Shown: positions 1 to 8,368, numbered from the stretch's first letter. The stretch: 9,706 nucleotides of DNA from an uncultured Cellvibrio sp. (GCA_946886255.1 CAMPIG010000154.1:1-9706); one strand, 5' to 3'. Numbers and translations are program-made. The notes: generated from the letters alone by a model not told the origin.

Positions 1-2512
1 CACCGGCGAGATTCATGCTGTTGTATTGACGCCAACCGCTGATTGCGGAGGGCACGGCAGGGTTAGCAACAGGATTATTAAACCAGCCCGTGGGACGGAT
101 ATGCTCATCCATCCGTGCGTTCACGAAAACAATGTTGTCGTAGTAGGACGCGTTGCCGCCGCTGCGCGCCAACCACACGGTGTCGTCAGCAAATATTTCG
201 CCTGTCGGACCGGCGCCGCGCGTGAGCTCGCTGTTGAGGAACACAAAACCTTTGTCCTCTGCATTCACTGTACGCGCTTGCAAAATAATGCCGCCGTTAC
301 TGTGGCCACTGGAGCGACCGATGGTGCGAATTTCGCTTTCCTCAAATAGCGCAACGCGATTGTTACCCCAAATATAATCGACGTTACCCGCGACCAGCGT
401 TTGATAGAACCAGGCGTATCCTTTCAGTTGCAACGTATCCTGTTCGCTGATAAAGCTGGCGTTCTTCGCGATCAAACGCTGCTGGCTGTTAAAGTAAATG
501 GTTTCCGCCTGGCCACCCTCGCCGATCAACGTAGTATTTTTCAGCGTGAGATTGTCCAGGGTGAGCAGATCCGTATTTGCTACCAGAAAGACATTGCGCC
601 CTTCGGAACCGCCGTTCAAGCCTTCGGAATTGCGATACTGAATAATCACACCGTCACGACTTTCCCCGCGAATGGTGAGGTTGTCTTTGTTATTCAGGTA
701 CAACAATTCTTCGTAGACACCATTCTGGATTTCAATCGTCGCTGATGTTTCTTTCGCGATATTTTCCATCACAAAATTCAATGCACCTTGAACCGAACCG
801 AAGTCGCTGGTTGCGCCGTCTTTGCCAACGGTCAGCTCGGTTGTTTCGATCGCGGGTGGTGCCGCCTTGGTGGTGAACGACCAACCGGCATCTTTGCCGA
901 TACCGGCGAAGACTTCACCGGCCAGTGTAGCCTCCGGGAAAACCGACGCGCTGATGGCAACATAATACGTGGTGTTGTATTCCAGCTTATCGCTGTGCAA
1001 ATCAATCGTCACCGTGTTGCCAGTCAATTGAATCGGCAACGTATTCAATGTGCGCGTGGTTGTGCCAACACCGATGATGTCTTTTTCATAAGCCAGTTTG
1101 ATGCTGTCCACCAGCGTGTCGTCATCCGCTTTGAAAATACGAATTGCACCCACGTCACCAAAGCCCGGCGCTTCATCAAAGGTTAAAGTCAAGCTGGTAT
1201 CTACGTGTACGTTGGTGCTACCCGGCGCGGGGAATGCCACGCACTCAAGATCGTAAGTCGCCACGGGCAATACGAACTCCGGCGCGATGGTCGCGTTGAT
1301 GCGCCGCGTGAGACCCGCATCCGATCCACTCGTGAAGGTAATGACCGCACTGCCCTCACCCGCAGGCGTAAGCGAAACTTGCGAGCCTGCAACACTGACA
1401 GACACTACCGTCGGATCGCTCGACTCCACCGTGAAATCATCCGCATCACCACTGGGGGCAACCGACGTAACATCAACCACATAAGGTTCGTCATTTACTT
1501 CTGCCGCATAAGTGGTGCTCGCGGGCGTAATACTTAATTGCGCGGGTTTGTCATTCGCGTCACCCACTTTTATATCGTCGATCTCAAATGATTTATTCGC
1601 CGTCCACAATCCTATTAAACCGGTTGAAGTAAATGTTGCATCGGTTCTGCTGCCAATCATTTCGCCGTCGAGATACACCGTTAACGCATCACCGATGAGC
1701 TCAATGCGCAGCGTGTACCAGGTACCGTCGGTCGCATCCATAGCGCCCTGCTCCAACGGACGCTTAACTTGTAGCGGTCGCGATATAACACCATCTTTCA
1801 TCATGGCAATTTCAACCTGGGTGCTGGTCGTCGCGTTCTGCACATTCAACGCACCGGCATACCAGTTATTGCCATCCTGATAACGGGCCAGCAAATAAAT
1901 TTGTTTATTACCTGTCGTACCGTTCGCACGCGGACGAATCCGTGCCTCCACGTAATAATCCGCCGAGGTTACGCCGGTAAATTCTGTCGGATCAACCAAT
2001 GCAATCACACCACCAACCTTGTTGGCGGTATAACGCAACACATTGTTGCCAGCATCATCCAGCACATCGAAAGCACCGTTGGGCGTTAGCTCGTGCTCAG
2101 TCGTCGGCAACAGGTTCCATTTGTCCAAACCTGCAGAAAAATCATCGCAAAAATATAAACCGTCTTCACACACATATTCCGGTAGATCAACCGGCGGCTC
2201 GGTTTCGGGCTCAGCACCATCGAGCACGCTGCGACTCAATGGCGTTACTGCCGCAAGATCAACGGCAGCAACTTCGCAACCCGGCTCACTGGACGACGCG
2301 CTTGAGCTTTGTTCGGATGATGAAGCTTCCGATGAAGCCGGCGCTGAAGAAGATTCCTCAGAAGACGACTCAGCTTCCGACGAGGAAGACAGAGAACTTG
2401 AAGAAATATTTGGAGAAGATGACGCGCTTGAAGATGAGGAGTTGTTATCGGAACCGCCACAGGCGGCCAGTGCGCTGCTGATTAGCAGCACAGCTAAAGG
2501 ATTTTTAGTCAC
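1..2512 (-). CDS. Multidomain lipoprotein pectin methylesterase (CE8), 3' end outside the window
   Basis: An 837-codon open frame runs off the left edge without a stop. It starts at GTG 2512, with AAAGAGG 8 nt upstream (2521-2527). Residues 1-18 are a lipoprotein signal with lipobox LAAC (C18), so the product should be anchored in a membrane, probably at the cell surface. A Ser/Glu linker follows (25-76). Next come a concanavalin/LamG-like beta-sandwich (about 115-315), a bacterial Ig-like domain (about 320-410), a second Ig/SbsA-like domain (about 412-552) and the catalytic beta-helix (558 onward). The helix carries the pectinesterase signatures: Q668 in GGQAETI, Q691-D692-T-L, D712 in GNVDYIWG, and R783. 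Their spacing (23, 20 and 71 residues) fits the Gln/Asp/Asp/Arg centre of CE8 enzymes, which release methanol from methylesterified homogalacturonan. The usual LGRPW around the arginine reads LARSGG here. Probably only the last few dozen residues are missing. Family call is firm; exact specificity is not. Confidence 0.9.
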   Translation of the reverse strand, partial: MTKNPLAVLLISSALAACGGSDNNSSSSSASSSPNISSSSLSSSSEAESSSEESSSAPASSEASSSEQSSSASSSEPGCEVAAVDLAAVTPLSRSVLDGAEPETEPPVDLPEYVCEDGLYFCDDFSAGLDKWNLLPTTEHELTPNGAFDVLDDAGNNVLRYTANKVGGVIALVDPTEFTGVTSADYYVEARIRPRANGTTGNKQIYLLARYQDGNNWYAGALNVQNATTSTQVEIAMMKDGVISRPLQVKRPLEQGAMDATDGTWYTLRIELIGDALTVYLDGEMIGSRTDATFTSTGLIGLWTANKSFEIDDIKVGDANDKPAQLSITPASTTYAAEVNDEPYVVDVTSVAPSGDADDFTVESSDPTVVSVSVAGSQVSLTPAGEGSAVITFTSGSDAGLTRRINATIAPEFVLPVATYDLECVAFPAPGSTNVHVDTSLTLTFDEAPGFGDVGAIRIFKADDDTLVDSIKLAYEKDIIGVGTTTRTLNTLPIQLTGNTVTIDLHSDKLEYNTTYYVAISASVFPEATLAGEVFAGIGKDAGWSFTTKAAPPAIETTELTVGKDGATSDFGSVQGALNFVMENIAKETSATIEIQNGVYEELLYLNNKDNLTIRGESRDGVIIQYRNSEGLNGGSEGRNVFLVANTDLLTLDNLTLKNTTLIGEGGQAETIYFNSQQRLIAKNASFISEQDTLQLKGYAWFYQTLVAGNVDYIWGNNRVALFEESEIRTIGRSSGHSNGGIILQARTVNAEDKGFVFLNSELTRGAGPTGEIFADDTVWLARSGGNASYYDNIVFVNARMDEHIRPTGWFNNPVANPAVPSAISGWRQYNSMNLAG

Positions 2513-2570
2513 GTTGTATACCTCTTTATTATTAAGGTTGTTGATCGGCTCTCACACCGAGGTGTATATC
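2513..2570 (-). promoter_or_regulatory. Leader of the pectin methylesterase gene with a ribosome binding site and a small dyad
   Basis: This leader lies between the upstream terminator and the GTG start. It holds the ribosome binding site AAAGAGG (2521-2527), which supports the GTG. It also holds a 12-nt perfect dyad, ACACC-GA-GGTGT (2554-2565). A TAATAA element sits just upstream of the binding site, but no good -35 box stands at the right distance. The esterase is therefore read either from a weak local promoter or by read-through of the terminator. The dyad could be an operator, but this is a guess from symmetry alone. Confidence 0.35.
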
Positions 2571-2596
2571 AAAACCCCCGCCGAAGCGGGGGAAAA
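2571..2596 (-). terminator. Rho-independent terminator with UUCG tetraloop, after the 893-residue lipoprotein gene
   Basis: On the minus strand a 7-bp all-GC stem, CCCCCGC/GCGGGGG (2575-2581 with 2586-2592), closes a TTCG loop and is followed by TTTT. A C(UUCG)G loop is among the most stable RNA tetraloops. The hairpin starts about 30 nt after the stop codon of the upstream lipoprotein gene. The T-run is short, so some read-through into the methylesterase gene is possible. On the plus strand it is also flanked by AAAA, but no plus-strand gene is present for it to serve. Confidence 0.85.
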
Positions 2597-2622
2597 GCTA
2601 ACTAGATTTTTTCTTGATTTCA

Positions 2623-5304
2623 TTAAGGCGCTGGCGCGACATAGGGTTCAATAGAAATATTGTCGAACTCCACCGTGATTTCGTTCGGGCCTGGTGCGCC
2701 GTAAAAACCGACATACCAAGAATCCGTGTCGCTGGTGGCTTTGAAGTCAGTTGTGCTGTTCACTTGATTAAACACAATTCCATCTGTTGAGATTAGACGC
2801 CTGACACGTTTGTTGGCGCCATCGTCATAAATTTCCATCCGGACGTAGTTCCCCACAGCGAGCTCGTTTATGTTACTGCGTGTACGCGAACCGTCTGGCT
2901 TCATATTTGCTCGCGAACCTACTAACGCCACAGGATCATTCACATAGAAGCCGATGTCAGCCCAACCCGCCAGATTAATATAATCTGTTACCGGATTAAG
3001 ATCGTTCATCACCATTAAACCAAAGCGATACGAGTTACTACTTGCAATAGTTGCTCCTTCCACAGACGCAATGCGCGCTGTAAAAACAAAATCACCTATA
3101 TCAATTTGTTTACGCGCAAAGAAAAGCTGATGAGCTGATGAGCTCAGGTTTCCTCCTGTTGCTGTTAAAGTTACCGATGCTTCTTCATTGACACTGATAC
3201 TACCGCTAGGCGCAACATCCGCGCTGCCAACCAAAGCTAACGCTTCTGCGTTCCATATTTCACCTGATGCAGCGGCGTAAGCTTTAGCAACTGGGCCAAT
3301 ATCAATACCACCACCACTTGCGCCTTCACGAGAGTAGATGATTTTAATGTGCGTCAACGCATGTCCTTCAGGCGCTGTATATTCAATAACATCTGTACCT
3401 GCTAGAGCATCTTTGCTCGCAAGCACTGTGTTATCACTGCCAATAAAAACAATTTTTCCACTCGCGACACTTGACGAGGTTTGCTTGTAAGTAACGCTTA
3501 AGGTCACCTCCCTTCCTATATCTATGGGAATAGCAATGTAAGCGCGCAGAGCCGGAGCGGCTTCACCAATAGCAGGAACCAAACTGGAAGATTCATCCCA
3601 TGAATTACCATTTAAATTCCAGACGCTGCTGTTGCCACGGAATCGTAACGCTGTTCCGTTGTTAAGGAAGACCAGCAGATTATCTACCTCATGTATTGTC
3701 TCTGAAGTAGTGATGTTGTTTGTTCCTGACGGATCGTACGCGTTAGCAAAAAAGCCAGGAAGCGCTTGATAAGCACTTGCATCAAAGTTCCATTCGTAAT
3801 CCTGGTCACCACCAGCCGGTGCAACCGGCGTTGCAGATGCTGCCGCGGTAAAATCACTTTCGCCAGCCGCATTCAGTGCTTTTACAAACACGTAGTAGCT
3901 GCTGCCATTAGAAAGACCTGAAATGGTTTGGCTAATTGTTTCACTCAGGGCATCCGCTGGAATATCTTCCACCAATGTCGCACCAGTAACAGCGTCATTT
4001 ACCAAGTTATAAGCAACGGTATAAGTCTCCGCACCATCGACTGAATTCCAAGTCGCGACAATTTGCTGGTCTCCAGATTCCAAAACCAATTCTGTCGGTA
4101 CTGCTGGTGCTACCAAAGGTGCAACCGGCGTTGCGCTGGCACTCGGACCAAACTCTCCACTACCACCATCATTTACACCTTGAACAAAAACAAAGTACTC
4201 AGTGTTATTTGCTAACCCAGTGATGACTGTTTCTGTTTCAGTGATACCAGAAATCATTGTCGCACCAGTTATTGAATCCGCTGTGTTATAAGCAACTGTA
4301 TAAGTGGTTGCTCTATCAGCGGCCTCCCAATCGACAGAGATTTGTCCATTGCCTGCCACAAGAACTGGAGCTGTTGTCATGATAGGAGGTAATGGCACAT
4401 CCCAACCGGGAACGCGTGTACCCGCGCTGCAATTGTCAGCAGATGGTTCAGTACTGGTGTCTGATTGGTAACCGATCCATAGGTCAGCCATAGTAAGCAC
4501 TGCCGCGCTGGGAACGCGTATTTGAATAAAGGATGTCGCAGTACCTTTATTTTCGACCACACCGTCAATTGACACGCCACCGACAACAACATCACCTGGA
4601 ACATTAATCTCTACGCGTTTACCGGGAGTGAAGTTGGCAACATTAAGTTCCTTTACACGACTGTCGCCATGAATTGATTGACCAGATGCACTTTGATTGT
4701 TATCGAGCATCAATTGGAACAACTGATTATTCGCTGAATTACCCGTGTGCTCCCATTCGACGACACAGAACGACACCTTCCAATTTTTGCTCAAATCCAA
4801 CTCACCCCAGGTTGTTGTTGTGGGATATACCAGCACATCTCCTGGTGTTGTTGTATTTACTTTGTAATCAGCTGGTGGCGCATCGGGATTTAAATGCGTG
4901 CCTTCGGTTACTAGAGTTTGGCCAATAGTAAAGCGAGCGTTACCAATAGTGAATTTCCCATCGCCAACTACCATACGTCCTGATTCAAGACCGGAGGTAG
5001 AATAATAGAACGCATTATTCATATCCTCCGGATTAATTGTATCCAACTCCTTGTAATCTGGACTGAAGAAATCCAATGCATTAATAGCACTGAAATCTTC
5101 ATGGAAAGGTACAACGTTATTAGACGGCCCTTGCGAACTCGCAGAGGATGTAGAGCTACTTTGTGCTGATGATGAGCCTAAATTGCACCCTTCAAAGCCG
5201 AGGTCATCACATAAATCTGGTTTGGAAGGGCTGTCTGAGCCACCACCACATGCAACCAAAGCGCCACTCAGTATCAATGTGCTTAATAGTTTTAACTGTT
5301 TCAT
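2623..5304 (-). CDS. Non-catalytic multimodular lipoprotein, putative pectin-binding surface protein
   Basis: This is an 893-residue lipoprotein. Residues 1-19 are a signal with lipobox LVAC (C19), followed by a polyserine linker (about 44-60). The first beta-sandwich (about 65-290) contains the blocks DNNQSASGQSIHG and TSFIQIRV. From memory, these resemble the N-terminal module of pectate lyases from Cellvibrio and Saccharophagus. Two fibronectin type III domains follow (about 310-396 and 403-492). A second beta-sandwich (about 500-675) and a C-terminal concanavalin-like/DUF1349-like domain (about 680-885, core FFARKQIDIGDFVF) complete the chain. I see no beta-helix, lyase, esterase or hydrolase motif. 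ATG 5304 has AGGA 9 nt upstream. The gene follows the TonB-dependent receptor by 97 nt in the same direction, so co-transcription is likely. I infer that it holds pectin at the surface for the receptor. A catalytic function in an unrecognised domain cannot be excluded. Confidence 0.8.
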   Translation of the reverse strand: MKQLKLLSTLILSGALVACGGGSDSPSKPDLCDDLGFEGCNLGSSSAQSSSTSSASSQGPSNNVVPFHEDFSAINALDFFSPDYKELDTINPEDMNNAFYYSTSGLESGRMVVGDGKFTIGNARFTIGQTLVTEGTHLNPDAPPADYKVNTTTPGDVLVYPTTTTWGELDLSKNWKVSFCVVEWEHTGNSANNQLFQLMLDNNQSASGQSIHGDSRVKELNVANFTPGKRVEINVPGDVVVGGVSIDGVVENKGTATSFIQIRVPSAAVLTMADLWIGYQSDTSTEPSADNCSAGTRVPGWDVPLPPIMTTAPVLVAGNGQISVDWEAADRATTYTVAYNTADSITGATMISGITETETVITGLANNTEYFVFVQGVNDGGSGEFGPSASATPVAPLVAPAVPTELVLESGDQQIVATWNSVDGAETYTVAYNLVNDAVTGATLVEDIPADALSETISQTISGLSNGSSYYVFVKALNAAGESDFTAAASATPVAPAGGDQDYEWNFDASAYQALPGFFANAYDPSGTNNITTSETIHEVDNLLVFLNNGTALRFRGNSSVWNLNGNSWDESSSLVPAIGEAAPALRAYIAIPIDIGREVTLSVTYKQTSSSVASGKIVFIGSDNTVLASKDALAGTDVIEYTAPEGHALTHIKIIYSREGASGGGIDIGPVAKAYAAASGEIWNAEALALVGSADVAPSGSISVNEEASVTLTATGGNLSSSAHQLFFARKQIDIGDFVFTARIASVEGATIASSNSYRFGLMVMNDLNPVTDYINLAGWADIGFYVNDPVALVGSRANMKPDGSRTRSNINELAVGNYVRMEIYDDGANKRVRRLISTDGIVFNQVNSTTDFKATSDTDSWYVGFYGAPGPNEITVEFDNISIEPYVAPAP
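3818..4380 (-). repeat. Tandem fibronectin type III domains with a 300-bp repeat period
   Basis: The two fibronectin modules of the lipoprotein are clear duplicates. Both contain TYTVAYN, both have a TGAT block shortly after it, and both end in SATPVAP. At DNA level the 17-mer GGTGCAACCGGCGTTGC recurs exactly at 3818-3834 and 4118-4134, a period of 300 bp or 100 codons. The rest of the units has diverged, so the duplication is old or only its ends are conserved. The modules probably act as spacers between the binding domains. Confidence 0.75.
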
Positions 5305-5401
5305 GGTTGATATTCCTGATTTTTCTGGTTTCGTTATTCGAATTTGCTTTCTTTAGTTAGCGCACTTCATTGAGGAAAAAATCACACTAACTAACTTACA
5401 A
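5305..5401 (-). promoter_or_regulatory. Receptor-lipoprotein intergenic gap with ribosome binding site and inverted repeat
   Basis: This 97-nt spacer separates the receptor stop from the lipoprotein start. AGGA (5314-5317) lies 9 nt before the ATG. An 8-bp inverted repeat, TTAGTTAG (5353-5360) and CTAACTAA (5387-5394), could fold into an AT-rich stem with a 26-nt loop. No T-run follows it on the minus strand, so it is not a standard terminator. I see no convincing promoter, and the two genes are best read as one transcript. Confidence 0.4.
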
Positions 5402-8368
5402 TCACATAAATTTATAGTTCACCCCGAACTGGAAGGAACGACCGTAGACCTCAGAGTGATACAAAGATTTACCTTGTGAGTACTCATTGCCCTGGAAGTA
5501 ATATACGGAGTATTCGTCTGTCAGATTCAAAGCATCAAAGTAGATTTTGATATCTTTGTTTATTTGATATGTTGCTTTGAAGTCGAGACTGTAGGTTGCG
5601 TCGTGGTAGATATCTGCCCACTCTTTACAGGTAGGACGATTGTCTGTACTTACAGGAATGATGTACCCCTCTGATCCTCCTGGGCATGAGCCAATGCGAT
5701 CAAGTATTTTGCTGCGATAATTGTTTATTAAACGCAGCGAAACTTCTTCATTCTCCCAGCCGACAGCTAGATTAACGGTTGTATCCGCTTGATCTGGCAA
5801 TTGAATATCACTCGCACGAATAGTTTCTCCTACGCTAGCTTCACTATTCATGAGTGTCGCGTTACTTTGAATGAAAAAACCTGATTCAAAATATTGGTTG
5901 TAAGATAATTCAATACCGTAAACTTTTGCCTTGTCACCATTCGTTGTCCAATTGACGTTATTCATAACCAGGTCTTCAGGTATGACAAACGCATCAACTT
6001 GGTCCACAGGTAGATCAACAGGCAATTCGTTTAAGGCGATTGTTGAGCCAGAAACATCTACAATGAAGTCATCAATGTCCTTGTAGAACAAGGCTGCTTG
6101 TAAAAACAGATCGTCACTGGCATACCAGCCTATAGATGCGTCGAAGTTCGTTGAATTCATTGCAACAAGGCCAGGATTACCAAAGTTCAGTGTATTGTTT
6201 GAACCAAGCGTAAAATTTCTAAGTTCTTCCGGTGATGGTACCGGATCACCTTCTGGAACAGTTTCGGCAGGTGTTGTGGAACAGATACCCGTTGCCGGAT
6301 TACAAAGCTCGAAACTGCTGTCTATTGTGGCAAACGCACGGGCCTGGTCAAACGAGGGACGTGTGAAGCTGGTCCAAATAGAAGCTCTTACGAGAATGTC
6401 TTCACGAGGTTCGTAGCGGTAATGAATACTGGGGAAAAAATCGTCGTATTTACTTGTTGCCCCCTCCAAAGGAATACTGTAGTCAAAGCTGACTGCACTA
6501 CCATCTCCGATATCAAAGTTATCATTATTGATAGCGAAATAACCTGTAGAAGAAAATTCTGTTTCTTCCCAACGAACACCTGTTATCAATGATTGATTAT
6601 CGTTAAGACGGAATTCGCCCATAACGTATGCTGCCGCAGTGTCCTCTGTAAGCGTGTAGTCGCGATACACACTCTCCAATCCCTGTTGAGCGTTTGGTGT
6701 TGCAATAGCCCTTGTTACAGATATGAGTTCTTCTGCTGAGGATTCAGTGATAGCAGGATAAGCAAAATCCGGATGATTTACATTGGCATAAGTAAAATCA
6801 TCCAGGCTTCCAACAATCCATTGACGACACAGGTCTACATCTACAGATTCGTTACAAGATGGAGAAAAGCTTGCTGGGGTTAAGCTCCAACGATCCTGAT
6901 TTCGCTCACGCTCTCGGTTTTTAATTGAGAATCCAGCTTTGATATAGCTAACTAAGCCCTCGTTGAAATCCTTTTTAACATTAGCGGAAATTTGCGCTAG
7001 CTCATCAATTCGACCGCTATTCTCTATGAACAAATTATCGTAATCAAATCCACTCAGTTGAACGCCGTTATTAGTGTATCCACTGTATTGTCCTGAGGGT
7101 AAGTCAGCAATGTTTACGCCAGCCAATGCAGCCAAGTCCAAAGGAGAGACCGCTTGTCCCACCATATATTCTTTTCCTGATTTACCAATTAATGGTAAAT
7201 CACGCTCACGAAATTGCACTCGCTTTCCGTCAGGCTTTTCAAACTCACCTTCTGACCATGCATATTCATAATCAAATGTTAAATCTCCTGAACTCATGTC
7301 AAGAATATTTTTACCACCGGCAGAGAGAGCCGTTGTAGATGAAGTTCCTTCTTGTATAAACATTTGCTGCTGTATGTCCGCATCAACAACGCCGAAGATT
7401 CCACTTGCAGGATCAACATAAACAATGTCATCCGCTTGTGCTTGTCCGAAGCGATAGTATTCACGCCATGCTAAATCCAGATCTTCAAGTTCCGTATAAC
7501 TGCTTCTCACATAGTATTCACTGTTATCTGTCGGCCTGAAACCAACGTCGAAAGAGCCACCTATACGAGTACGCTCTGCCGTTTCTTGACGGTTTTGGAA
7601 CTCAAAAGGTATTAACATTGTTGTCGCTGGATCGCCTTCTACAGGATCGATATTTGGTAAGTCTTGCTGAATGAAACGCATATCATTGGTTTCATGGTGA
7701 AGGACTTCGTAGGTTTCCGTTTTTCGTTTTTCCCACGATAATGAATAGCCGATGCCGATTCGGTCATCAGCAAAAAGATTGGTACCCTGTAATGATACTT
7801 TTGGAGAATATTCTTCGGCGTTTTCTTGATAAGAGCCCTGTACCGTTAAACGCAAAGAATCGCGTTTACGATCAAAGGCAGAGACAGTTTTTACATTCAC
7901 TGCACCACCTATCGAGTTCAAATCCATGTCCGGCGTCAATGATTTGAATACTTCGATGGACCCTAACAAGTCTGCAGGAATTGAATCCAAGGCAAACGAA
8001 CGATCATCCGACCCTGCTGAAGCCAGCTCAGCGCCATTTTGTTGTACGGTCACAAAACCCGGGCCAAGACCCCGAACCGAAACAAACCGTCCCTCACCTT
8101 CTGTTTTTTGCAATGTAATACCCGGTAGACGTTGCAATGACTCTGCAACGTTTTGATCAGCAAAATCACCAGCATCATCCTGCGAGATAACTGAACTGAA
8201 AATATTCTTGTTGCGCTCCGATTGCCGCGCATTCAACTCCGCATTTCGCACCCCGGTCACAATAATTTCTTCTTCCAGAGCACTGTCAGAAGAATCTTGT
8301 GCCTGTGCGGGTAGCGAGCCGGTGGCTGCCATGGCAACAAAGACTGGTAGTAGGCGTTTTTTGAACAT
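5402..8368 (-). CDS. TonB-dependent outer-membrane receptor, probable pectin-oligosaccharide importer
   Basis: A complete 988-residue receptor of the class seen in Xanthomonas, Caulobacter and Cellvibrio for plant glycans. Residues 1-24 are a Sec signal ending AQAQ. A TonB-box-like EEIIVTG follows at 33-39. The plug domain spans about 50-165, with ESLQRLPGITLQ, FVSVRGLGPGF and NSIGGAVNVKT. The rest is the beta-barrel, ending in GVNYKFM. ATG 8368 has GGAG within GAGGGAG (8375-8381), 6 nt upstream. The receptor should bind oligosaccharides outside and pass them to the periplasm using energy relayed by TonB-ExbB-ExbD. Pectin fragments are inferred as the substrate from the neighbours: a pectate lyase remnant upstream and a pectin methylesterase downstream. 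All six cysteines fall in three close pairs (505/514, 689/696, 895/914), which suggests disulfides in external loops. The final Met after the usual terminal Phe is a small oddity. Receptor class is certain; substrate is inferred. Confidence 0.93.
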   Translation of the reverse strand: MFKKRLLPVFVAMAATGSLPAQAQDSSDSALEEEIIVTGVRNAELNARQSERNKNIFSSVISQDDAGDFADQNVAESLQRLPGITLQKTEGEGRFVSVRGLGPGFVTVQQNGAELASAGSDDRSFALDSIPADLLGSIEVFKSLTPDMDLNSIGGAVNVKTVSAFDRKRDSLRLTVQGSYQENAEEYSPKVSLQGTNLFADDRIGIGYSLSWEKRKTETYEVLHHETNDMRFIQQDLPNIDPVEGDPATTMLIPFEFQNRQETAERTRIGGSFDVGFRPTDNSEYYVRSSYTELEDLDLAWREYYRFGQAQADDIVYVDPASGIFGVVDADIQQQMFIQEGTSSTTALSAGGKNILDMSSGDLTFDYEYAWSEGEFEKPDGKRVQFRERDLPLIGKSGKEYMVGQAVSPLDLAALAGVNIADLPSGQYSGYTNNGVQLSGFDYDNLFIENSGRIDELAQISANVKKDFNEGLVSYIKAGFSIKNRERERNQDRWSLTPASFSPSCNESVDVDLCRQWIVGSLDDFTYANVNHPDFAYPAITESSAEELISVTRAIATPNAQQGLESVYRDYTLTEDTAAAYVMGEFRLNDNQSLITGVRWEETEFSSTGYFAINNDNFDIGDGSAVSFDYSIPLEGATSKYDDFFPSIHYRYEPREDILVRASIWTSFTRPSFDQARAFATIDSSFELCNPATGICSTTPAETVPEGDPVPSPEELRNFTLGSNNTLNFGNPGLVAMNSTNFDASIGWYASDDLFLQAALFYKDIDDFIVDVSGSTIALNELPVDLPVDQVDAFVIPEDLVMNNVNWTTNGDKAKVYGIELSYNQYFESGFFIQSNATLMNSEASVGETIRASDIQLPDQADTTVNLAVGWENEEVSLRLINNYRSKILDRIGSCPGGSEGYIIPVSTDNRPTCKEWADIYHDATYSLDFKATYQINKDIKIYFDALNLTDEYSVYYFQGNEYSQGKSLYHSEVYGRSFQFGVNYKFM

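Noticed and set aside
26..1880. Several plus-strand frames of 60-130 codons across the methylesterase gene.
   Set aside because: All lie opposite a continuous minus-strand frame with clear CE8 and Ig-like domains. Their products are low-complexity, Arg- or Thr-rich and show no domain.
2543..2555. CRP-like TGTGA half site before the methylesterase gene.
   Set aside because: The second half (ATCAA in place of TCACA) does not match.
2043..2654. Plus-strand 203-codon frame with an acidic Asp/Glu/Ser-rich middle.
   Set aside because: It is antisense to the Ser/Glu linker and signal peptide of the methylesterase; the acidic runs are the complement of serine and glutamate codons. It also crosses the terminator and has no ribosome binding site.
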